Assembly: GCA_944323505.1 (NCBI GenBank)
Contig: CALUST010000011.1
Span: forward strand, 1 to 64,000
Direction of reading: 5' to 3'
DNA: 64,000 nt
Origin: an uncultured Bacteroidales bacterium
GTDB lineage: Bacteria > Bacteroidota > Bacteroidia > Bacteroidales > UBA932
Made by a program: the position numbers and the translations under genes. How positions within the stretch are numbered: the first letter of the stretch is position 1; every line of letters begins with the position of its first letter. The notes under the pieces were generated by a model that made no database searches, was not told where the DNA came from, and saw only the letters and a list, made by a program, of their open reading frames with translations. Shown here in pieces: positions 45,476-54,794 of the stretch.

Positions 45476-47392
45476 CTATGGCTGCCGGCGGTATTCGACC
45501 ACGAGCACCTGTCGGGGACCGACGACAGTGGAGTCCGACACTTCCACAGGCTCACCTGTAATCACATCCATCCCGTCGTGCAGACTCCTGGCTATCTCGG
45601 CATAATGAGACCACGGGATGTGCTTCTTCCCCCGGGAATTGTTGATGTAGACAAACACCGCATCCGTATCGTCATAGCGGAAATACGCATAGGTATTATC
45701 CCTGCTGAGGAAATGTATTGTCCTGCCGTCATGTATCACCTTCTTGTCCTTTCTCCAACGGAAAAGCCGTCTGGTGTAGTCATGCAGGGCGGCAATCTGC
45801 CCTTCCGGCACGGGTTTCCCGTCCGTACCCGTAACGGCTGCAGCCCGCCCCTCTGCAGAAAAGAAATCCTGCGGGTCACCTGCCCATCCTCCCGGGAAGT
45901 CCACACGCAGCCCGCCATGCCCCTTGGACCTGTCACGTGACACGAACATCATCTCATCCCCGTAAAGAATCTGCGGTATACCGCGCATGGTGGCCATCAT
46001 CGCCATCACTATCTTGTGCCTGTCGGCATTGTGATTCAGCACATCCCCTATACGGTCAGTGTCATGGTTGCCCGGGAAAATCATCATCCGGGAAAGATCA
46101 TGATACACAAAGTCATGCGACAGGCAGTCATATATCCTGGTCATCCCCTCTCCCCATGTCCGGGAATCCGTCGGCACTCCTTTCCGGATGGCTTCCTGCA
46201 GCGGGAAATCCATGATGGACGGCAGATGAGAGTCAAATCCGTCCCTGTTGGCGTTGCCGCCCTGCCAATAGGCCAGCTGAGGAATCGACGATGTCCAGCA
46301 CTCCCCTACAATATTGAAGTCCGGGTATTCTTCAAGTATGGCGGCACACCACCTGCTCATCGGATTCTTCTCGTTGTAAGGATAAGTGTCCACCCTCAAG
46401 CCGTCAATACCTGAATATTCTATCCACCACACGGCCCACTGCTTGAAATAATCGAGCACATAGGGGTTGTCGAGGTTCATATCCGGCATCGAAGGCACGA
46501 ACCAGCCGCTTTCCTGCAGATTGAGGTCATATCTTGAGGCGTTCGGATCCATATTGGCAGAAAAACAGACATTCGTACCTGTATATTCAGGGAACACATG
46601 GATCCAGTCCTTGAAAGGGAGATTCCTCATCCACCAGTGCGCACTGCCGCAATGGTTGGTGACCACGTCCATTATGACCTTAAGTCCCTTACTGTGAGCC
46701 TTGTCCACAAATTCGCGATACAGTTCATTAGAGCCGAACCGGGGATCTATATGATAATAGTCCGAGCAGGCATAGCCGTGATATGAGCCTTCTGGCTCGT
46801 TGTCAAGCAGAAGAGGTGTGCACCAGATGGCTGTGGCTCCGAGGTCGGCAATATAGTCCAGATGGTCAATGATACCCTGGATATCTCCTCCGTGACGGCC
46901 GAAGAAGTCTTCCCGTGCAGGTTTCTCGACAGTGTCATCTGTCGCGTCATTAGACGGATCCCCGTTGGCAAACCTGTCAGGCATGATCAGATATATCATG
47001 TCAGCTGTCGTGAAACTTTTGCGTCCGGCAGAGCATGCACGACGCCCGGCAATCTCGTAAGGATACCTGAAACTATCCCCGTCCTTGCTGAATACCAGCC
47101 AATATGTTCCCGGGACGGCATCAGGAGACACCGACACATCCACGAAAAGGAAGTCCGGGCTGTCAGCCTGATGTACGGCACTCACCTCAACTCCTTTCCC
47201 GCCACTTACGTGGACATCATACGATGAAATGCCGTCTCCGGACACAAGCAGCCGGAGAGGCGTCCTCATCCCGGTCCACCACGAAAGAGGCTCCACCCGG
47301 GACAACTGCCCAGCCGCGTCAGGAATTGATTCCGTATCAGCCGTCACCTGCCATGAGCCTGGAACAAGACGGTCTGCTGTCATTTTCACCAT
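45476..47392 (-). CDS. GH13 alpha-amylase/neopullulanase-type enzyme (SusA-like), cytosolic
   Basis: A 638-residue GH13 glycosidase with an N-terminal cyclomaltodextrinase-type beta domain (VEPLSWWTGMRTPLRLL, about residues 33-118), the (beta/alpha)8 barrel and a C-terminal beta domain. Catalytic residues are the aspartate in GLRVDTYPY (about 332), the glutamate in VGECWT (about 361) and the aspartate in GNHDTDR (about 443). It should cut alpha-1,4 glucans and cyclodextrins. Unlike B. thetaiotaomicron SusA it has no signal peptide. It starts 12 bases after the malQ stop and in the same frame. Confidence 0.92.
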   Translation of the reverse strand: MVKMTADRLVPGSWQVTADTESIPDAAGQLSRVEPLSWWTGMRTPLRLLVSGDGISSYDVHVSGGKGVEVSAVHQADSPDFLFVDVSVSPDAVPGTYWLVFSKDGDSFRYPYEIAGRRACSAGRKSFTTADMIYLIMPDRFANGDPSNDATDDTVEKPAREDFFGRHGGDIQGIIDHLDYIADLGATAIWCTPLLLDNEPEGSYHGYACSDYYHIDPRFGSNELYREFVDKAHSKGLKVIMDVVTNHCGSAHWWMRNLPFKDWIHVFPEYTGTNVCFSANMDPNASRYDLNLQESGWFVPSMPDMNLDNPYVLDYFKQWAVWWIEYSGIDGLRVDTYPYNEKNPMSRWCAAILEEYPDFNIVGECWTSSIPQLAYWQGGNANRDGFDSHLPSIMDFPLQEAIRKGVPTDSRTWGEGMTRIYDCLSHDFVYHDLSRMMIFPGNHDTDRIGDVLNHNADRHKIVMAMMATMRGIPQILYGDEMMFVSRDRSKGHGGLRVDFPGGWAGDPQDFFSAEGRAAAVTGTDGKPVPEGQIAALHDYTRRLFRWRKDKKVIHDGRTIHFLSRDNTYAYFRYDDTDAVFVYINNSRGKKHIPWSHYAEIARSLHDGMDVITGEPVEVSDSTVVGPRQVLVVEYRRQP

Positions 47393-47404
47393 ATTATGAA
47401 ATCC

Positions 47405-49678
47405 CTATCGTCCTGATGCGGCTATCATCTCCCTTACAGCGGCATTGAATCCGTCCCGGGACATAAGGTCCTCAAGAGTCAGATGCATCCTGTAACGCCA
47501 GTAGTATTGAGGAATTGACGGCACGTTTATACGTTCCCCCGCAGGATTCTCAAGTCTGATAGCCCCGTCAACCGAAAGCCAGTCCTGAAGAGGAATGACT
47601 GCCAGCATGGCAGGTGACGCAAGATGCGCCTCCAATATGCGGCGGCAGATCCAAGGCTCGCAATACCAAGGCGCGTCACCCTGTCCGCCAAGCACTTCAT
47701 GCCAGAACTTCGCCGTCACGGCCCTGTCTTCCTCCCACCATGCCCTGAGAGGGTTCATGTCGTGGGTAGAAGTGGCACACACGGAATAATAAGGATAATG
47801 TGCCGGATCGGCAAACGTCTCCGAAGGGTCCTTAGGCATGCGCTGTATCTCAAGAGACAGAATCTGATATTCCTTCATGACCTCAGGGACACAATCCGGG
47901 ATCATGCCCAGGTCCTCTCCGCAGGCGAGCATCCCTGTCGCTGACAGGAGTTCAGGCAGTTTCTTCATCGCGGACTCCTTCCAGAAGGAATTGTGCCTGT
48001 GATAGAAGAAGTCATCATACAGCCGGTCAAACGCCCTGCGCCTGTACTCGTCAAGAAGCCCGTAACTGTAGGTGTACTGGGCTGCGATACGCGGATGCCA
48101 GTATCCCTTTCTCCTCGGGTCGGGAACAAAAAGCACATTGTCGATGATATGCATCAGTCCGTCCCGCATCACCTTTGAATCCTCATCCTGTCCGGGGAAC
48201 TTCGCAAGTACCTTTCTCTGAGTGGAATATGCCGCTTTCAGACGACCGTCCGCAAGGCATTTCCTCCTGGCATCCCCGGCAAGGCGTCCGAACACCCCGT
48301 CCCACAGATAAGCATCTATATACGGTTCTGAATATCTGCCGGATGTCATATCAAACCCGAATGCCGACAACTCCTCCGCAGAATACGGCAGGGCAGGATT
48401 GAAATGGCCCAGAAGACCGTGTACGGCATCCATAGGTATCTCCCATATACGGAAAAACCCGAGAATGTGGTCAATCCTGAACGCATCAAAATACTCTGAC
48501 ATCTTTCTCAGACGGGATTTCCACCATGAGTACCCGTCCCTGGACATCCTTTCCCAGTCATACGTAGGAAATCCCCAGTTCTGCCCCTCCGTAGAAAAAG
48601 CATCAGGCGGTGCCCCGGCCTGGGAATCGATATGGAAAAGGCTGCGGTTGACCCAGGCATCGGCACTTGTGCGGCTTATCCCTATCGGAAGGTCACCCTT
48701 GAACACAACGCCTTTTGAATGGGCATAATCCCTCGCCTCAAGCAACTGGACATGCAGATTGTACTGAACAAAACAGTGATAGTCAATATCTTTCTTATGG
48801 GCAGCCGCATATTCCCCCACCTTATCCTTGTCATAGTTGGAGAAGTCTTCTGCATCCCCTCTCTTCCATCTGGAGAAATCCGCCGTTCCGAACTCATCCC
48901 TCAACGTACAGAACGCAGCATACGGCAGCAGCCACTCCGCATTTTCCTTCACAAACCTCCGGTATCCCGCCGAGGCGAGCACCTTTCTGCCCTTCGCTGC
49001 AAATATCTTTCTGAGAATCTTCCGCTTGGCATCATTCACTCTCTCGTAGTCCATTTCCGGCAGGGCTTCCAGTTCGTTTTTCAGCCTCAGGTACTCATCG
49101 TCCTCCTCAGCCCCTGCAGCAGGAAGATGTATGAACTGGGGATGCAGCGCGAAACTCGAATTGGCGCTGTACGGATAGGAGTCAGTCCATGTGCCTGTCA
49201 TTGTCGTGTCATTGACAGGGAGGAGCTGTATGATTTTCTGACCCGTCATCGCTGCCCAGTCTGCAAGCGTCTTGAGGTCGTTGAACTCCCCTACTCCGAA
49301 ACTGGTCCGGGTTCTGAGCGAGAATACCGGGATTGCCGTTCCCGCCGCCTTCCACACCTTGCCCTCAGCGGCAGAAAAAACCCCGCTCCGGAACGGTGCG
49401 GAATGCAGGGGCAGAGCGGAAGGGACATCCGACCACGTATCCTCAGTCTCCATGACGACCCTGCCGGACGGGACAGTGTGGCTGCCCCACTCCCGCCTTA
49501 TGCAGAATCCTCCCTGATGTACTTCGTAGCGGTACTCCTGTCCGGCCTTGATGCGGTCCAAAGTCCCTGTCCAGATGTCGCCGGGAAGATATTTCATGGG
49601 TATGAGACGGTCGCCTGTCCTGACAAGAAGATCCTCTCCCCAGACAGTGTGGTACTTGATGCGTGTTATCAATTTCAT
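47405..49678 (-). CDS. malQ: 4-alpha-glucanotransferase (amylomaltase) with N-terminal starch-binding-like domain
   Basis: A 757-residue GH77 enzyme that rearranges alpha-1,4 glucans and releases glucose. Catalytic residues are in FRIDHILGFF (about residue 403), CGEDLGMIPD (about 585) and ATSTHDM. A single N-terminal beta domain of about 90 residues (IKYHTVWGEDLLVR start) resembles CBM20; my recollection is that many Bacteroidetes MalQ proteins carry two and reach about 890 residues. It lies between the OPA transporter (43-base gap) and the amylase (12-base gap). Confidence 0.93.
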   Translation of the reverse strand: MKLITRIKYHTVWGEDLLVRTGDRLIPMKYLPGDIWTGTLDRIKAGQEYRYEVHQGGFCIRREWGSHTVPSGRVVMETEDTWSDVPSALPLHSAPFRSGVFSAAEGKVWKAAGTAIPVFSLRTRTSFGVGEFNDLKTLADWAAMTGQKIIQLLPVNDTTMTGTWTDSYPYSANSSFALHPQFIHLPAAGAEEDDEYLRLKNELEALPEMDYERVNDAKRKILRKIFAAKGRKVLASAGYRRFVKENAEWLLPYAAFCTLRDEFGTADFSRWKRGDAEDFSNYDKDKVGEYAAAHKKDIDYHCFVQYNLHVQLLEARDYAHSKGVVFKGDLPIGISRTSADAWVNRSLFHIDSQAGAPPDAFSTEGQNWGFPTYDWERMSRDGYSWWKSRLRKMSEYFDAFRIDHILGFFRIWEIPMDAVHGLLGHFNPALPYSAEELSAFGFDMTSGRYSEPYIDAYLWDGVFGRLAGDARRKCLADGRLKAAYSTQRKVLAKFPGQDEDSKVMRDGLMHIIDNVLFVPDPRRKGYWHPRIAAQYTYSYGLLDEYRRRAFDRLYDDFFYHRHNSFWKESAMKKLPELLSATGMLACGEDLGMIPDCVPEVMKEYQILSLEIQRMPKDPSETFADPAHYPYYSVCATSTHDMNPLRAWWEEDRAVTAKFWHEVLGGQGDAPWYCEPWICRRILEAHLASPAMLAVIPLQDWLSVDGAIRLENPAGERINVPSIPQYYWRYRMHLTLEDLMSRDGFNAAVREMIAASGR

Positions 49679-49721
49679 GGCAGTTCAATTCGGTTATAAT
49701 ATTTCTGTCCTGAGACAGCGA

Positions 49722-51092
49722 TCAGGATTTCATCTTTTTCCAGGCTATGACAGGAAGGATAAATGCGACCAGCATCGCAAAAAGCCAGAAGAGCGAGACC
49801 GGCGTGAAATCATATACCGCCGTGCTGATGTCCTCTGCCCCTTTTGTATAGCCTTGTATAAGATATCCGCTTGCAATGTCCTGGATGCCCGCCGCCACAT
49901 AGCTCGATATGCCCACTATTCCGAGAGCCGCTCCTGTCGCCTTCCGCGGCACTATGTCCATGGCCATCACCCCGGCCACAAGACAGTAGAGCACCCCGAC
50001 GGCAAGACTGAAAAGAGAGACATACATCACATTTGCCATGAATCCCCCTTCTGCAAACAGGAACAGGGCAAGGGCAAGAAAACTGAATACCCCCGAAATG
50101 AGCACCGGCACAATCCTGCTGCCTCTGAACACCCTGTCGGAAAGCCACCCGGCAAGCACAGTCCCCAACACTCCGAAGAAGGCCGAAAAGGCGATTATCT
50201 GTGTGGCTGACTCAAGAGAGAAGTCCTTCTGCTTCTGCAGGAAAAGCACTCCCCAGCCTGCAATCGCATATTTCGCTATATAGACAAATGCACTTGATGC
50301 CGCGATTATCCAGATACCGGGATGCCTCAGCACGGTCTTCTGTATCTGGAATGTCTTCATGGTGTCCTCTTTCCGGACATCCTCGCCGGAAAGTTCCTGC
50401 ACCGATGGAAGTCCCTTGCTCTCAGGGGTGTCGCTCACGAAAATGAGGATTATCGCAGCCCCGATGAAGCCGCCGAAGGAAGCGAAGATGAACCCGTACT
50501 GCCAGCCGAATGCGCCGACCACGAGTCCCACCATGATAAATGACAGGAACTCACCAAGATACGGACTTGAACTGAAGAAACTGTAGTATGTCCCTCTCTT
50601 CGACAGCGGAAACCATCGGGACAGGCTGATGATGCCGGGAGGAGAGCCCATTGACTGCACCCAGCCGTTGATGCCCCACAGCACGGCAAAAAGGACAAAA
50701 AATACGGCCGACGAAGCCCCTGATGAGCCAAGGAACAGCCCTGATACTCCGAGAAGGAGATTGGCGAAAGCGGAGACCAGCAGGCCTGTAGCCATGAAAC
50801 GCCTGATATTGCAATAATCGGCAATGAACCCGTTCATGAATTTGCCGAAAGCATATACGAACAGGAGAGACGACCCGATGATACCCAACTGCCCCGCAGT
50901 GAACACCTCTCCGTCAATCAGCGGCTGCTTCACCACACTCAGGCTCAGGCGGCAGACATAGTAGAGGCTGTATGCCACAAGAGCACTCCAGAAAGTCTTA
51001 GCCCTCAGGCTCTTATATGTATCGACTACCTGCTCTGCAGGCACTTTTTCCGCCGAAGGCTTGCTTATGCGGTAGAAACTGTACAGACTCAT
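49722..51092 (-). CDS. OPA-family MFS transporter (GlpT/UhpC-like)
   Basis: A 456-residue, about twelve-helix transporter of the organophosphate:phosphate antiporter family: YSLYYVCRLSLSVVKQPL, FGKFMNGFIADYCNIRR and WGINGWVQSMGSPPGI are the family patterns. Known members carry glycerol-3-phosphate or hexose phosphates, or sense them (UhpC). Being first in an operon with malQ and amylase, it may import or sense a sugar (phosphate) derived from alpha-glucan; the substrate is not certain. Confidence 0.87.
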   Translation of the reverse strand: MSLYSFYRISKPSAEKVPAEQVVDTYKSLRAKTFWSALVAYSLYYVCRLSLSVVKQPLIDGEVFTAGQLGIIGSSLLFVYAFGKFMNGFIADYCNIRRFMATGLLVSAFANLLLGVSGLFLGSSGASSAVFFVLFAVLWGINGWVQSMGSPPGIISLSRWFPLSKRGTYYSFFSSSPYLGEFLSFIMVGLVVGAFGWQYGFIFASFGGFIGAAIILIFVSDTPESKGLPSVQELSGEDVRKEDTMKTFQIQKTVLRHPGIWIIAASSAFVYIAKYAIAGWGVLFLQKQKDFSLESATQIIAFSAFFGVLGTVLAGWLSDRVFRGSRIVPVLISGVFSFLALALFLFAEGGFMANVMYVSLFSLAVGVLYCLVAGVMAMDIVPRKATGAALGIVGISSYVAAGIQDIASGYLIQGYTKGAEDISTAVYDFTPVSLFWLFAMLVAFILPVIAWKKMKS

Positions 51093-51134
51093 CAGATCAT
51101 AAGATTACAGGCAGGATACCTTCCTGACAGTCTG

Positions 51135-51142
51135 CAAAGATA
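51135..51142 (-). promoter_or_regulatory. -7 element of the OPA-malQ-amylase operon
   Basis: TATCTTTG on the minus strand matches TAnnTTTG, 42 bases before the ATG at 51092. No clear -33 TTTG was found; T-rich sequence precedes it. Confidence 0.45.
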
Positions 51143-51179
51143 AAAAAATAAAAAATGCGGATAAGCATTAATTTTTTCC

Positions 51180-51187
51180 TAAATTTG
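51180..51187 (+). promoter_or_regulatory. -7 element of the SGNH hydrolase gene
   Basis: TAAATTTG matches TAnnTTTG, 33 bases before the ATG at 51221. It places transcription start after the alternative upstream ATG at 51155 and so supports the later start. Confidence 0.45.
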
Positions 51188-51220
51188 AATTTTGACAATA
51201 ATAACCATGACATATCAAAA

Positions 51221-52294
51221 ATGAAAAAATTCCTGTTCACAGCCGTCATCCTGGCCCTGTCATCATTGGCATCCTCTGCACAGGGCGGATTCAGATTTAC
51301 CGAGGCATCATCTCTCAACATCATCGGCAAACTCTTCAATGACACACCGAATCCATACCACAGGGTCGACACCTGCAGGTTCAAAGGCTTCACCAAGGGC
51401 GAGAACGAGCAGGTGAGATGTTCTGCCGGACTCGCAGTCCTGTTCAGCACCAATTCGTCAGCCGTCTCTGTCAAAAGCGAATACGGATATGTCAACAACG
51501 GGACGAACACCATGGGCATCGCACTCAGAGGATACGACCTGTATATAATGAGAGACGGGGAATGGATCTATGCGGCATCAGGAGCCGCCGACTCTCGCAG
51601 AAACACCGTCCTGATAAAGGACCTGCCAGAGGGGGAGAAGCAGTGTATGCTCCATCTCCCGATATACAGCGAGATGTATTCGGTCCTGATAGGGACAGAT
51701 GAAGACGCCTGGATAAAGCCGCTTGAATCCCCGTTCAGACACCGTGTAGCCATCTTCGGCTCCAGTTATACCCAAGGCATCAGCATCAGCCGCCCGGGGA
51801 TGAGCTATCCGATGCAGTTCATGCGCAATACGGGAATACAGCTGCTGAGCCTCGGATGCAGCGGCAACTGCAAACTGCAGCCGTATTTCGCCGACGTGCT
51901 TGCTGCAGCCGATGTTGATGCCATCATATTCGACGCATTCTCCAACCCCGGGCCGGAAATGATCAGGGAACGGCTCTTCCCGTTCATCGAAAGGATACAG
52001 GAATCGCATCCTGACATACCGCTGATATTCATGAAGAGCATCTACAGGGAGAACCGCAATTTCAGCACGGCGAACGACAGGAGCGAGCAGGCCAAGGCGG
52101 ATGCCGCCGAGGAGATGATGGCCGAAGCCGTCAGAAGATATGACAATGTGTACTATGTGGACAGCACCGACACCGGAGGCTGCCATGACAGCACAGTGGA
52201 CGGGAACCACCCTTCTGACATGGGCTACAAGGCATGGGCAGAATCAATCGAAAAGCCTGTAATGAAGATTCTCGCAGGCTACGGCATCAGATGA
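51221..52294 (+). CDS. Secreted SGNH-fold esterase
   Basis: A 357-residue protein with a signal peptide (MKKFLFTAVILALSSLASSA), an N-terminal beta domain (about residues 25-165) and a C-terminal SGNH hydrolase domain. The nucleophile serine lies in FGSSYTQG (about 180), the oxyanion glycine/asparagine in GCSGNCK, and the catalytic pair in DGNHPSDMGY (about 326). The two-domain layout matches bacterial carbohydrate esterases that remove acyl groups from sugars. Substrate unknown. It is monocistronic, divergent from the OPA transporter. Confidence 0.87.
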   Translation: MKKFLFTAVILALSSLASSAQGGFRFTEASSLNIIGKLFNDTPNPYHRVDTCRFKGFTKGENEQVRCSAGLAVLFSTNSSAVSVKSEYGYVNNGTNTMGIALRGYDLYIMRDGEWIYAASGAADSRRNTVLIKDLPEGEKQCMLHLPIYSEMYSVLIGTDEDAWIKPLESPFRHRVAIFGSSYTQGISISRPGMSYPMQFMRNTGIQLLSLGCSGNCKLQPYFADVLAAADVDAIIFDAFSNPGPEMIRERLFPFIERIQESHPDIPLIFMKSIYRENRNFSTANDRSEQAKADAAEEMMAEAVRRYDNVYYVDSTDTGGCHDSTVDGNHPSDMGYKAWAESIEKPVMKILAGYGIR

Positions 52295-52308
52295 CGGCAG
52301 CCGTCATC
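52290..52308. terminator. Perfect palindromic hairpin between convergent genes
   Basis: GATGACGGC-A-GCCGTCATC is a 9-bp perfect inverted repeat (8-bp stem with a CAG loop). It contains the stop of the SGNH gene and lies 10 bases before the convergent MATE stop. There is no T tract, so it may be a bidirectional, perhaps Rho-assisted, terminator. Confidence 0.5.
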
Positions 52309-52317
52309 CTGTCCCGC

Positions 52318-53697
52318 CTACACGACTCTGGACAGCACCGACTTGCGGTATAGAAGTGTCAGATACACGGCTCTGGCGGCAAGATGGACAAGATACGCCA
52401 GGAACAGGATGTGCAGTACGGATTTCCCTGTGACCGTGGCATCGCCCGAATCCCGGAGCAGCAGACACCCTCCGCAACAGACAAAAAACAGGGCAGTAGC
52501 CCAGAGCATGGAATTGCGCATGGTCCGTGCCGCCACCGCGCCTATATAGATGCCGTCCCATGTGAAAGCGGCGCATCCGGCCAAAGGCATGAGCACAAGC
52601 CACGTCACATAGTCAGAAGCCGTCCCTATGACTGAAACGTCGCTCGTCATGGCACTGACCATAGGCTCTGTCCAGATAGCGTATGCAGCCATGGAGACGA
52701 GACCGAGGGACATGCTCCAGATGAAAATACGCCTGACAGTCTTTCTGAGAAGGGTCATATCGTTCCTGCCGATATATTTGCCGGTCAAAGCCTCCCCTGC
52801 ATAGGCAAATCCGTCTGTGAAATATGAAAAGAGCATCATCAGTTTCATCAGCACCGATGACGTCGCCAGCACCAGGTCGCCATAATGCGCTGAAAAAGTC
52901 GTGAATCCGATATACACCCCGATGAAGCACAACGACCTTATGAACAGGTCGAGGTTCATGCTGAAGAAACTGCCGGAATCCCCGCCATGGAAAAGCCATG
53001 AAAGGGAAGGGAAGGCGGTATGACGGAATACAGTCCTTCTGTATTTCACCGTCAATATGACTGCCGTACACACAAGCCCGGAATATTGCGCTATGACAGT
53101 TCCCCATGCTATCCCGTTGAAACCGATACCTTCCAGATGCCCGATGCCGAATGCGAGACCCACGCTCGCGACAGCATTCACCACATTGACCACAATGTCT
53201 GTGACCATAGGGCTGACCCCGTCCTGCATCCCTATGAACCAGCCTTTGAATGCCATCAGGCTCAAAGTGGCCGGCGCGGCCCATATCCTTATGAAAAAAT
53301 ATCCTGTCGCCAGCATTTCCGCCTCCGGAGAGCAGTCCACCACCAGAAACGCCCCTTTTACAAAAAGCCATTGCACGGCTATCAGGAACATGGAGCAGAG
53401 CAATGCGAGAAAGACTGCCCTGTAAAGTATGGACACGGATTTCTGCATATCCCCCTTGCCATACGCCTGGGCGGCGAGCCCTCCTGTCCCGACCCTGAGG
53501 AAGCCGAAATTCCAGTACAACAGGTCAAAAAGCATAGACCCGACTGCCACTCCGCCTATCAATGACGCTGTCAGGAATGCATCTCCTGTATCCAGATGCC
53601 CGGCAACAGCCATATCGACAAGTCCCACCAACGGGACCGTGATATTGGCCAGAATACTCGGGATGGCAAGTCTCAATATCTCTTTGTCGAGTCCCAT
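52318..53697 (-). CDS. MATE-family efflux transporter (DinF-like)
   Basis: A 459-residue, about twelve-helix multidrug/cation antiporter. The repeated halves begin EILRLAIPSILANITVPLVGLVDMAVAGHL and SGSFFSMNLDLFIRSLCFI. The DinF subgroup fits the size and VGTGGLAAQAYGKGD segment. It would expel organic cations or oxidised compounds using an ion gradient. It follows rsgA by 18 bases and may share its transcript. Confidence 0.9.
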   Translation of the reverse strand: MGLDKEILRLAIPSILANITVPLVGLVDMAVAGHLDTGDAFLTASLIGGVAVGSMLFDLLYWNFGFLRVGTGGLAAQAYGKGDMQKSVSILYRAVFLALLCSMFLIAVQWLFVKGAFLVVDCSPEAEMLATGYFFIRIWAAPATLSLMAFKGWFIGMQDGVSPMVTDIVVNVVNAVASVGLAFGIGHLEGIGFNGIAWGTVIAQYSGLVCTAVILTVKYRRTVFRHTAFPSLSWLFHGGDSGSFFSMNLDLFIRSLCFIGVYIGFTTFSAHYGDLVLATSSVLMKLMMLFSYFTDGFAYAGEALTGKYIGRNDMTLLRKTVRRIFIWSMSLGLVSMAAYAIWTEPMVSAMTSDVSVIGTASDYVTWLVLMPLAGCAAFTWDGIYIGAVAARTMRNSMLWATALFFVCCGGCLLLRDSGDATVTGKSVLHILFLAYLVHLAARAVYLTLLYRKSVLSRVV

Positions 53698-53715
53698 TTC
53701 ACCCTGTTCGGCAGA

Positions 53716-54669
53716 TTATCTGTATTTCCCTTCCTCTTCCAGCATTCCCAGATAGGATTCGTATCTCTCCGGACTTATCTCTCCTGCATCCACGGCAGCC
53801 TTGACTGCACATCCCGGCTCATGCGTATGGGTACACGGGGCGAACCTGCACTCTCCCGCAACCTTCAGCATCTCAGGGAAGTAGAGGGCAATCTCCTCCT
53901 TTGCGACATCCACGAGCCCGAATCCTCTGATACCCGGTGTATCAATGATATATCCTCCTGTCGCCAGACGGTACATCTCATAGAAAGTGGTCGTGTGCCG
54001 CCCCTGCAGATGAGCCTCCGAAATCTCCCCTGTCTTAGGCTCAAGAGAAGGGTCAAGAGCCTTGATGAGAGAAGATTTCCCGACGCCTGACACCCCGGAG
54101 AAGAGAGAGAGGCTGCCCCTGCACATCTCCCTCAATTCATCCACGCCCTCTCCCGTGACTGCGGACACCTCCTTCACCTGATATCCGGCATTCTCATAGA
54201 TATTGCGGAAAGCCGTCAGCATCTCCTTGTGCCCGGCATCATACAGGTCAATCTTGTTGACCACTATCACAGCCGGTATCCCGTACACTTCGCATGTCAC
54301 CAGAATCCTGTCAAGGAAAGGCAGCTTGACTTCGGGATAGTCCATTGTCACCACTATGAAGGACCTGTCCAGATTGGCCGCTATGATATGCGACTGCCGT
54401 GAGAGATTGGTCGATTTCCTGATGATATAGTTCTTCCTCGGCAGGACCTCGGTGATGACCGCAGGATTCTCTACCGACATATTCTCACCAGGAAGCAGCC
54501 CAGAAGGCCGCTCGAAACGCACCTTGTCCCCTACTGCCACAGGATTTGTGGCCGACGAGCCTTTCAGCCGTATCCTGCCCCTCAGGACAGCCGGGAACAG
54601 GTCCCATCTTTCAGGCTCTGTGAGAAGGTAATGGCTACCCGTATGTTTCACTACTGTCGCTGTGTCCAT
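53716..54669 (-). CDS. rsgA: Ribosome small-subunit assembly GTPase
   Basis: A 317-residue circularly permuted GTPase that checks late 30S subunit maturation. An N-terminal OB fold (about residues 1-75) precedes the permuted motifs: NKIDLYD (G4, about 136), SGVSGVGKSSLI (G1, about 189) and DTPGIRGFG (G3). A C-terminal zinc motif CRFAPCTHTHEPGC follows. ATG 54669 is chosen since the family starts with this OB-fold sequence and a promoter element lies just upstream; an earlier ATG at 54765 precedes that promoter. Confidence 0.94.
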   Translation of the reverse strand: MDTATVVKHTGSHYLLTEPERWDLFPAVLRGRIRLKGSSATNPVAVGDKVRFERPSGLLPGENMSVENPAVITEVLPRKNYIIRKSTNLSRQSHIIAANLDRSFIVVTMDYPEVKLPFLDRILVTCEVYGIPAVIVVNKIDLYDAGHKEMLTAFRNIYENAGYQVKEVSAVTGEGVDELREMCRGSLSLFSGVSGVGKSSLIKALDPSLEPKTGEISEAHLQGRHTTTFYEMYRLATGGYIIDTPGIRGFGLVDVAKEEIALYFPEMLKVAGECRFAPCTHTHEPGCAVKAAVDAGEISPERYESYLGMLEEEGKYR

Positions 54670-54706
54670 CTTCAGAATTTTGAGATGCCTTGGTATGATG
54701 ATTCCG

Positions 54707-54737
54707 TCTGCAAATTTAATCTTTTTTATTATTTTTG
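54707..54737 (+). promoter_or_regulatory. Promoter of the prenyl synthase operon
   Basis: TCTG (54707-54710) and TATTTTTG (54730-54737) are 19 bases apart, close to the TTTG-19-TAnnTTTG consensus. The leader to the ATG at 54795 is about 55 bases. The rsgA -7 element lies in its spacer. Confidence 0.5.
54711..54718 (-). promoter_or_regulatory. -7 element of rsgA
   Basis: TAAATTTG on the minus strand matches TAnnTTTG, 41 bases before the ATG at 54669. It lies inside the spacer of the divergent promoter. Confidence 0.45.
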
Positions 54738-54794
54738 TCCTGATGGCCCAATACGGCTTACACAATTTGACGACACCACATAAAACCGAAGAAA

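Noticed and set aside
49708..49727. TCCTGA/TCAGGA inverted repeat between the OPA transporter and malQ
   Set aside because: Six base pairs only, no T tract, and it overlaps the transporter stop inside an apparent operon.
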